NCBI GenBank assembly: GCA_030639445.1
Contig: DAOWCR010000024.1
Coordinates: forward strand, 1-11,314
DNA length: 11,314 nt
Reading direction: 5' to 3'
Source of the DNA: Dehalococcoidales bacterium
GTDB lineage: Bacteria > Chloroflexota > Dehalococcoidia > Dehalococcoidales > RBG-16-60-22
The notes beneath the pieces were generated by a model. It was not told where the DNA came from, made no database searches, and saw only the letters and a list, made by a program, of their open reading frames with translations. Numbering within the stretch: position 1 is the stretch's first letter; every line of letters begins with the position of its first letter. Below are positions 6,995 through 11,314 of this stretch, piece after piece. The position numbers and the translations under genes were made by a program.

Positions 6995-7025
6995 ACAAAC
7001 CGATTATAGCGGTTTGTCCTTTTTT
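6993..7025 (+). terminator. Intrinsic terminator controlled by the glycine riboswitch
   Basis: A perfect ten-base-pair stem, GGACAAACCG (6993-7002) against CGGTTTGTCC (7010-7019), with a seven-base loop and six T residues at 7020-7025. Its first two bases (GG) are shared with the 3' strand of the closing helix of aptamer 2, so aptamer folding and terminator folding compete at that edge. It lies 46 bases before the gcvH start codon. Confidence 0.93.
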
Positions 7026-7059
7026 ATTGGGCAAAATTGAGAGATGGCGGTACCTGAAT

Positions 7060-7064
7060 GGAGG
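7060..7064 (+). promoter_or_regulatory. Ribosome binding site that fixes the gcvH start
   Basis: GGAGG lies seven bases before the ATG at 7072. An in-frame TTG at 7027 sits in the terminator tail with no such site, so 7072 is the start. Confidence 0.85.
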
Positions 7065-7071
7065 AAAAGCA

Positions 7072-7458
7072 ATGAATCCGAAAGAGTATAAATATACCCG
7101 GGAACACGAATGGATTGGCCTTGAGTCACCGAACCGGGGTAAAGTGGGACTTACCGATTACGCCCAATCACAGCTGGGTGACATCGTTTTTCTGGAGCTG
7201 CCGTCGCCGGGCACCCGGGTGGAGCAATTCCAGAAGATGGGTGAAATAGAGGCGGTGAAAGCCGTTTCTGATATCTTCGCGCCGGCCAGCGGGGTGATTT
7301 TAGAGACCAACCAGGACGCGGCCAATGAACCCAGAATAGTCAACGAAGACCCTTACGGAGCGGGCTGGCTGGTTAAACTGGAGTTAAGTAACCCCTCAGA
7401 GCTTGATGCCCTGATGGATAGTCAGGCGTATGACGAACTGGTGAACGCCGGAGGTTAA
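7072..7458 (+). CDS. gcvH: Glycine cleavage system H-protein
   Basis: Lipoyl carrier of the glycine cleavage system in the cytoplasm. Its lipoyl arm takes the aminomethyl group from the P-protein after decarboxylation and passes it to T-protein and then to the dehydrogenase. From the ATG at 7072 it has 128 residues, the normal size. The N-terminus KYTREHEWI is the family signature. The lipoylated residue is Lys63 in EIEAVKAVSD, and the lipoyl-domain hairpin continues with FAPASG. The C-terminal NEDPYGAGWLVKLE also matches. It is the first gene after the glycine riboswitch and terminator, and gcvPA follows after four bases. The usual first gene of such operons, gcvT, is absent here. Confidence 0.97.
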   Translation: MNPKEYKYTREHEWIGLESPNRGKVGLTDYAQSQLGDIVFLELPSPGTRVEQFQKMGEIEAVKAVSDIFAPASGVILETNQDAANEPRIVNEDPYGAGWLVKLELSNPSELDALMDSQAYDELVNAGG

Positions 7459-7462
7459 GATA

Positions 7463-8767
7463 ATGCCTTTACCGTATTTGCCCAATACTGAGGCCGACCG
7501 CGCCGCTATGCTGCGAGATATCGGGGTCAGTTCGGCCGACGAGCTGTTTCAGGATGTGCCCGCCAAGTTCAATAATGTCCCTTTTAAACTCCCCCCTCCC
7601 CTGTCCGAACTGGAACTCAAGCGGGAACTCCACGAAATGGCCGCCCTCAATGCCAGTTCGGAGGAATACGCCTGCTTCCTGGGAGGCGGTTACTACCAGC
7701 ACTTCATTCCCGGCGTCATCGGGCACATCACCGGTCGCAGCGAGTTTTCCACCGCCTATACGCCGTACCAGGCTGAAGCCAGCCAGGGGATGTTGCAGTC
7801 TATCTACGAATACCAGTCTCTCGTCTGCCAGCTTACCGGGATGGCCGTGAGCAATGCCGGAATGTACGATGGCAGCACGGCGGCCGCGGAAGCCGCCCTG
7901 ATGGCCTGCCGCCTCACCGAGAGAGAGAAAGTCGCCGTGCTGGCTTCCGTAAACCCGACGTACCAGCAGGTACTGGAAACTTACCTCAGCGGACAGGATA
8001 TTCACCTGACCAGGCTTGAGTCGGCCCGGGACAGCCTGGCCCCGGAGCCCGCCTGCCTGATAATACAGCAGCCCAATTTCTTTGGCTGCCTGGAAAACGT
8101 TGACGCGTATTCCCGGAAAGCTCAAGATGCCGGCGCGCGGCTGGTCGTCATCGTTGACCCTATTTCTCTGGGCATGTATCAATCACCGGCCGCTTATGGG
8201 GCGGATATTATCGTGGCCGAAGGCCAGGCACTGGGCAGCCCCATAAATTTTGGCGGCCCCGGCCTGGGTATCTTTACCTGCCGCCAGGAATATCTGCGGC
8301 AAATGCCGGGCCGGATTGTCGGCCGGACGGTGGATGTTGACGGCAGACCCGGCTACGTGCTGACCATGGCCACGCGCGAGCAGCACATCCGGAGGGAACG
8401 GGCTACTTCCAACATCTGCACCAACGAGGCCCTGGTGGCCCTGGCGGCCACCGTCTATCTGGCCGCCCTGGGCAAAAGCGGACTCCGCCGGGTAGCCGAG
8501 CTCTGCTACCACAAGGCCCACTATGCTGCCGAGGCTATCCGCCGACTCAAAGGATTTTCCCTCGTTTTCCCCGAACCATTCTTCAAGGAATTTGTCGTGC
8601 GCTGCCCCCGGGCTCCGGATGAAATTAACCGGGCACTTTTTCAGGAAAAAATAATCGGCGGCCTGGACATCAGTCACCTGAGAGATAACGCCCTGCTGCT
8701 CTGCGTTACCGAGATGAATACCCGGCAGGAGATAGATAAACTGGTTCAAATACTGGGAGGGTTATAG
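7463..8767 (+). CDS. gcvPA: Glycine dehydrogenase (decarboxylating) subunit 1, P-protein N-terminal half
   Basis: One of the two subunits of the split P-protein, which decarboxylates glycine using PLP and loads the aminomethyl group on H-protein. The 434 residues cover the half equivalent to the N-terminal part of single-chain GcvP. Visible signatures are the N-terminal YLPNTEADRAAML, FLGGGYYQHFIPG, the strongly conserved TPYQAEASQG, SNAGMYDGSTAAAEA, and GRTVDVDGRPGYVLTMATRE near residues 285-310, followed by REQHIRRERATSNICTNEAL. This subunit lacks the PLP lysine, which is in GcvPB. GGAGG at 7450-7454 at the end of gcvH serves as ribosome site, eight bases before the ATG. Split GcvP is typical of Firmicutes, Thermotogae, Chloroflexota and archaea, and argues against a proteobacterial source. 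Confidence 0.97.
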   Translation: MPLPYLPNTEADRAAMLRDIGVSSADELFQDVPAKFNNVPFKLPPPLSELELKRELHEMAALNASSEEYACFLGGGYYQHFIPGVIGHITGRSEFSTAYTPYQAEASQGMLQSIYEYQSLVCQLTGMAVSNAGMYDGSTAAAEAALMACRLTEREKVAVLASVNPTYQQVLETYLSGQDIHLTRLESARDSLAPEPACLIIQQPNFFGCLENVDAYSRKAQDAGARLVVIVDPISLGMYQSPAAYGADIIVAEGQALGSPINFGGPGLGIFTCRQEYLRQMPGRIVGRTVDVDGRPGYVLTMATREQHIRRERATSNICTNEALVALAATVYLAALGKSGLRRVAELCYHKAHYAAEAIRRLKGFSLVFPEPFFKEFVVRCPRAPDEINRALFQEKIIGGLDISHLRDNALLLCVTEMNTRQEIDKLVQILGGL

Positions 8768-8781
8768 GGACATCGAGCGAT

Positions 8782-10236
8782 ATGAAACAGCCTTATTTGC
8801 TTCCGGATATCAGCCAGCCGGGCAAGGCCGGTTGCAGCCTTCCTGCCCTGGATGTGCCGCCGGCCGCGCTGCCCCCTGAGGAGCTACTCCGCACCGAGCT
8901 TGAGCTGCCCGAGGTCAGCGAGGTGGAGCTAGTGAGATACTTCACCGCCCTGAGCCGGCTGAATTACGGAGTGGACACCGGCTTCTACCCCCTGGGTAGC
9001 TGCACCATGAAATACAACCCGAAGTGGCATGAGGACATCGCCAGATTCCCGGGCTTCGCCTCAATTCATCCCTACCAGTCCCCGGGAACGGTGCCGGGCG
9101 CGCTGCGGCTCATGTTTGATTTACAGGCGCTTTTAACCGAAATAACCGGTATGGGCATTACCAGCCTGGCGCCGATGGCCGGGGCGCAGGGTGAACTGGC
9201 CAGTATCTTGATGGTCAAAGCGTACCACCGCCGTCGCGGCGATGCGGCGCGCCGGAAGATACTGGTGCCGGACACGGCGCACGGCACCAACCCGGCCACG
9301 GCCTCGATGTGCGGCTTTGAAGTAAACACCGTGCCCTCCGATAGTGAAGGCAATCTTGACTTGGCGAGCCTTGAGTCTATGATGGACGAGCAGGTGGCAG
9401 CGTTATCGCTGACGATACCGTCCACACTGGGCTTATTTGACCCGCGGATAATCGAGATTGGCCAGCTGGTCCACCAAAAAGGGGGACTGCTCTATGGAGA
9501 CGGCGCCAACCTGAACTCCCTGCTGGGCAAAGTAAAGTTTGGTGACCTGGGCTTTGACTGTGTCCAACTGAACCTGCACAAGACTTTCAGTACCCCCCAC
9601 GGTGGCGGCGGGCCGGGCTCGGGGCCTATCTGTGCCAAATCATTTTTAGCTGACTTTATGCCCTCGCCCATAGCAGTTAAAAAGGCCAAAGAATACTCGT
9701 TCACTTCGCCGGCTGAATCTATCGGCCGCCTGGGCGCGGCCTACGGTAACTTCAGCGTGATGGTCAAAGCCTACGCCTATATCCGTTCCCTCGGGGCGGC
9801 CGGACTGAAGGAAGTCAGCGAGGACGCCGTCATCAGCGCTAACTATCTCAAGGAGAAGCTAAAAGCGGACTATCACCTGCCCTATGACCGTGCCTGCCTG
9901 CACGAGGTGGTCTTCTCTGGGAAATGGCAAAAGGCGAAAGGGGTAGCGACACTGGATATCGCCAAGCGCCTGCTTGATTACGGTTTTCATCCTCCCACCA
10001 TCTACTTCCCCCTGGTGGTTGAGGAAGCCCTGATGATTGAGCCTACCGAGACCGAGAGCCAAAAGACGCTGGATGCCTTTATTGACACGATGAGGGAAAT
10101 CGCCAGAGAGGTGGAGGAGAACCCGGAAGTCCTGCGCACGGCCCCCCATAATACCCCGGTGCGGCGGCTGGACGAGGCCACGGCCGCCCGAAAACCGGAC
10201 CTGCGCTGGAAGATGAAGAGTCAACGGCCCGGATGA
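8782..10236 (+). CDS. gcvPB: Glycine dehydrogenase (decarboxylating) subunit 2, P-protein PLP-binding half
   Basis: Catalytic half of the P-protein, acting as a heterodimer or heterotetramer with GcvPA. Its 484 residues are the usual length. Signatures are FYPLGSCTMKYNPK near residues 68-81, DTAHGTNPATASMCG starting at Asp164, YGDGANLNSLLG near 240, and the PLP Schiff-base lysine Lys267 in LNLHKTFSTPHGGGGPGSGP. The C-terminal PTIYFPLVVEEALMIEPTETE is also typical. All catalytic elements are intact. The gene starts 14 bases after the gcvPA stop. The ribosome site is weak (GAG at 8775-8777), so translation may depend partly on ribosomes finishing gcvPA. Another gene, lipB, follows after 37 bases. 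Confidence 0.97.
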   Translation: MKQPYLLPDISQPGKAGCSLPALDVPPAALPPEELLRTELELPEVSEVELVRYFTALSRLNYGVDTGFYPLGSCTMKYNPKWHEDIARFPGFASIHPYQSPGTVPGALRLMFDLQALLTEITGMGITSLAPMAGAQGELASILMVKAYHRRRGDAARRKILVPDTAHGTNPATASMCGFEVNTVPSDSEGNLDLASLESMMDEQVAALSLTIPSTLGLFDPRIIEIGQLVHQKGGLLYGDGANLNSLLGKVKFGDLGFDCVQLNLHKTFSTPHGGGGPGSGPICAKSFLADFMPSPIAVKKAKEYSFTSPAESIGRLGAAYGNFSVMVKAYAYIRSLGAAGLKEVSEDAVISANYLKEKLKADYHLPYDRACLHEVVFSGKWQKAKGVATLDIAKRLLDYGFHPPTIYFPLVVEEALMIEPTETESQKTLDAFIDTMREIAREVEENPEVLRTAPHNTPVRRLDEATAARKPDLRWKMKSQRPG

Positions 10237-10255
10237 AAAGAACTTATTGGTAGCT

Positions 10256-10262
10256 GGAGGAG
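10256..10262 (+). promoter_or_regulatory. Ribosome binding site of lipB
   Basis: GGAGGAG lies 11 bases before a GTG at 10274. The in-frame TTG at 10247 precedes this site and so is unlikely to be the start. An ATG at 10263 directly after the site opens only a four-codon frame, ATG AGC CCG CCG TGA, that overlaps the GTG. Confidence 0.6.
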
Positions 10263-10273
10263 ATGAGCCCGCC

Positions 10274-11056
10274 GTGACCACGGAAGCAACTCTACTATCC
10301 AAGAAGATATACGCCGCCGACTACCTGGGACTGGTCCCGTATGAGCTTGCCTTAAAGTGGCAGGAAGCACTGGTGCAGGCGCGGGCCGAGGGCATCGTTC
10401 CGGACTGTCTGCTGCTCCTGCAGCACCCGCCGGTGCTTACCGTCGGGCGGTTCCGGGGAGAAGAAGACATCACGGCGCCTCCGGAGACGCTGGCCGAGCG
10501 AGGCATCGCCGTCTTTCACACCAACCGGGGCGGCGGCACCACCTATCACGGCCCGGGACAACTGGTGGGCTACCCCATTATAAACCTCAGAGAAAACAAC
10601 CTCGGCGTGCGGGAATATATCCGGAAACTGGAAGAAGTTATCCTGAAACTGCTCCTCACCTTCGGCATCCACGGCCACCGTGTCACCAAATATCCCGGCG
10701 TCTGGGTGGGCGACCATAAAATCTGTTCCATCGGGATACATGTCAGCCGGCATATCACCATGCACGGCTTTGCCCTTAATGTTAATAATGACTTGCAGCC
10801 CTTTGACGACATCAACCCCTGCGGTCTGAAGGGAAAAGTAATGACCTCGGTCTCAAAACTTCTAGGTTACCGCGTAGAGATAGAAGATATTATCGCGCCC
10901 CAGCTCGACTGCTTCTCGGCGGTATTTGACGGCTTATTTTTGCCTCAGGCTCTGGACGGCGGCCACCACCCCAGCCCCCACCGGCAGCGAGTAACCTTCC
11001 TCCACCAGCAGCTTCTCCAGGGCGGACAGGAAGAGCAGCACGTTTTCCTCGGTTGA
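10274..11056 (+). CDS. lipB: Octanoyl-[acyl-carrier-protein]:protein N-octanoyltransferase, with a C-terminal run-on tail
   Basis: Transfers octanoate from acyl carrier protein to the target lysine of lipoyl domains, here presumably GcvH; lipoyl synthase then inserts sulfur. Numbered from the GTG at 10274 it has 260 residues. The core is complete: LLLLQHPPVLTVGR near 45-58, RGGGTTYHGPGQLVGYPI from Arg85, KYPGVWVGDHKICSIGI with catalytic Lys149, MHGFALNVNNDL, and NPCGLKGKVMTSV with catalytic Cys183. LipB is usually about 210-235 residues, and homology should end near FDGLFL at about residue 224. The remaining 35-40 residues are rich in His, Gln, Pro and Gly and are encoded on the antisense strand of the converging aminotransferase gene, so they are probably a run-on past a lost stop. 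Last gene of the glycine operon. The GTG is preferred because GGAGGAG precedes it. Confidence 0.93.
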   Translation: MTTEATLLSKKIYAADYLGLVPYELALKWQEALVQARAEGIVPDCLLLLQHPPVLTVGRFRGEEDITAPPETLAERGIAVFHTNRGGGTTYHGPGQLVGYPIINLRENNLGVREYIRKLEEVILKLLLTFGIHGHRVTKYPGVWVGDHKICSIGIHVSRHITMHGFALNVNNDLQPFDDINPCGLKGKVMTSVSKLLGYRVEIEDIIAPQLDCFSAVFDGLFLPQALDGGHHPSPHRQRVTFLHQQLLQGGQEEQHVFLG

Positions 11057-11314
11057 AGAATATCCCATAAGCCCGACGCGCCAGACCTGCCCTTTCAGTG
11101 ACCCCAGGCCGCCGCCTATTTCAATACCGAACTCGTTGAGCAGCCTCTGCCGCACCCGCAGGTCATCAACACCGGAAGGGATACCCACCGTGGTCAGTGT
11201 GCTCAGTCGGTGTCCCGCCTGTGCGTGCAGTGTCAGTCCCATCGCTTCCAGCCCGGCCTGAAGTGCCGTACCGTGCCTGAGGTGACGTTGAATACGGGCT
11301 TCCAGACCCTCCTC
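10934..11314 (-). CDS. Class V aminotransferase, alanine/serine--glyoxylate type (C-terminal part; start beyond the window)
   Basis: The last 126 residues of a PLP-dependent aminotransferase related to alanine-glyoxylate and serine-pyruvate/glyoxylate aminotransferases. The frame stays open to the window edge, so the ATG at 11242 is an internal Met and the gene begins outside. Signatures are EEGLEARIQRH at the visible start, LSTLTTVGIPSGVDDLRVR, FGIEIGGGLGSLKGQVWRVG with the Arg expected to hold the substrate carboxylate, and LMGYSSTEENV. The PLP lysine is not in the window. It ends at TAA (10936-10934) and converges on lipB, overlapping its 3' end by 123 bases. The family makes glycine from glyoxylate using alanine or serine as donor, which fits a position beside the glycine cleavage operon, though the true substrate pair is not shown by these residues. 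Confidence 0.9.
   Translation of the reverse strand, partial: EEGLEARIQRHLRHGTALQAGLEAMGLTLHAQAGHRLSTLTTVGIPSGVDDLRVRQRLLNEFGIEIGGGLGSLKGQVWRVGLMGYSSTEENVLLFLSALEKLLVEEGYSLPVGAGVVAAVQSLRQK

Noticed and set aside
7027..7071. A longer gcvH starting at TTG 7027
   Set aside because: The TTG lies in the tail of the riboswitch terminator with no ribosome site, and the added residues are not part of H-protein. GGAGG before 7072 decides the start.
7469..8182. Long open frame on the minus strand, 237 codons
   Set aside because: It lies wholly inside gcvPA, which has strong family motifs throughout. The predicted protein shows no recognisable domain. It is a by-product of GC-rich coding sequence.
10357..10719. 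Alternative plus-strand frame inside lipB
   Set aside because: An out-of-frame, Gly/Arg/Pro-rich shadow of lipB, whose own frame has all catalytic motifs.

Overview
The window reads as a stretch of ordinary, gene-dense chromosome from a fairly GC-rich bacterium. A glycine dehydrogenase split into two subunits (GcvPA + GcvPB), a tandem glycine riboswitch, a proofreading-competent DNA polymerase I next to mutM, and an intergenic cluster of short CCCCCTCCC-type palindromes together suggest a member of the Chloroflexota, possibly a Dehalococcoidia-like lineage. That assignment is an inference from gene content and style, not a proven identity.

Layout. (1) 1-961, + strand: the 3' part of an AI-2E/PerM-type membrane protein whose start lies upstream of the window. 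(2) 1008-4557, + strand: polA and mutM (fpg), one base apart, a DNA replication and repair pair. polA has a perfect extended -10 box (TGCTATAAT) exactly where a leaderless transcript would need it. (3) 4570-5142, - strand: a macrodomain ADP-ribose hydrolase that converges on mutM with a 12-base gap. (4) 5143-5463: a non-coding stretch packed with hairpins and a short imperfect tandem repeat. (5) 5464-6606, - strand: a membrane-anchored S41 (CtpA-type) protease. (6) 6607-7071: a divergent control region with a candidate promoter for the protease, a consensus sigma-70-type promoter for the other side, a two-aptamer glycine riboswitch and an intrinsic terminator. (7) 7072-11056, + strand: gcvH, gcvPA, gcvPB and lipB, one probable operon under the riboswitch. 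(8) 10934-11314, - strand: the C-terminal part of a class V aminotransferase (alanine/serine-glyoxylate type), converging on and overlapping lipB.

How the genes work together. The riboswitch should sense glycine and allow read-through into gcvH-gcvPA-gcvPB, which encode the H-protein and the P-protein heterodimer of the glycine cleavage system. LipB attaches the octanoyl group from which the lipoyl arm on H-protein Lys63 is made, so enzyme and cofactor-attachment step are co-expressed. gcvT and the dihydrolipoamide dehydrogenase are not in this window. The converging aminotransferase belongs to a family that interconverts glyoxylate and glycine, so the right half of the window is centred on glycine metabolism. 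The left half is housekeeping: DNA repair, ADP-ribose removal and envelope proteolysis.

I found no clearly new biological system. The most interesting points are the leaderless-type polA promoter, a possible antiterminator in which the linker between the two glycine aptamers copies the terminator's 5' arm, the run-on of LipB into the antisense strand of the aminotransferase gene, and the intergenic palindrome cluster.
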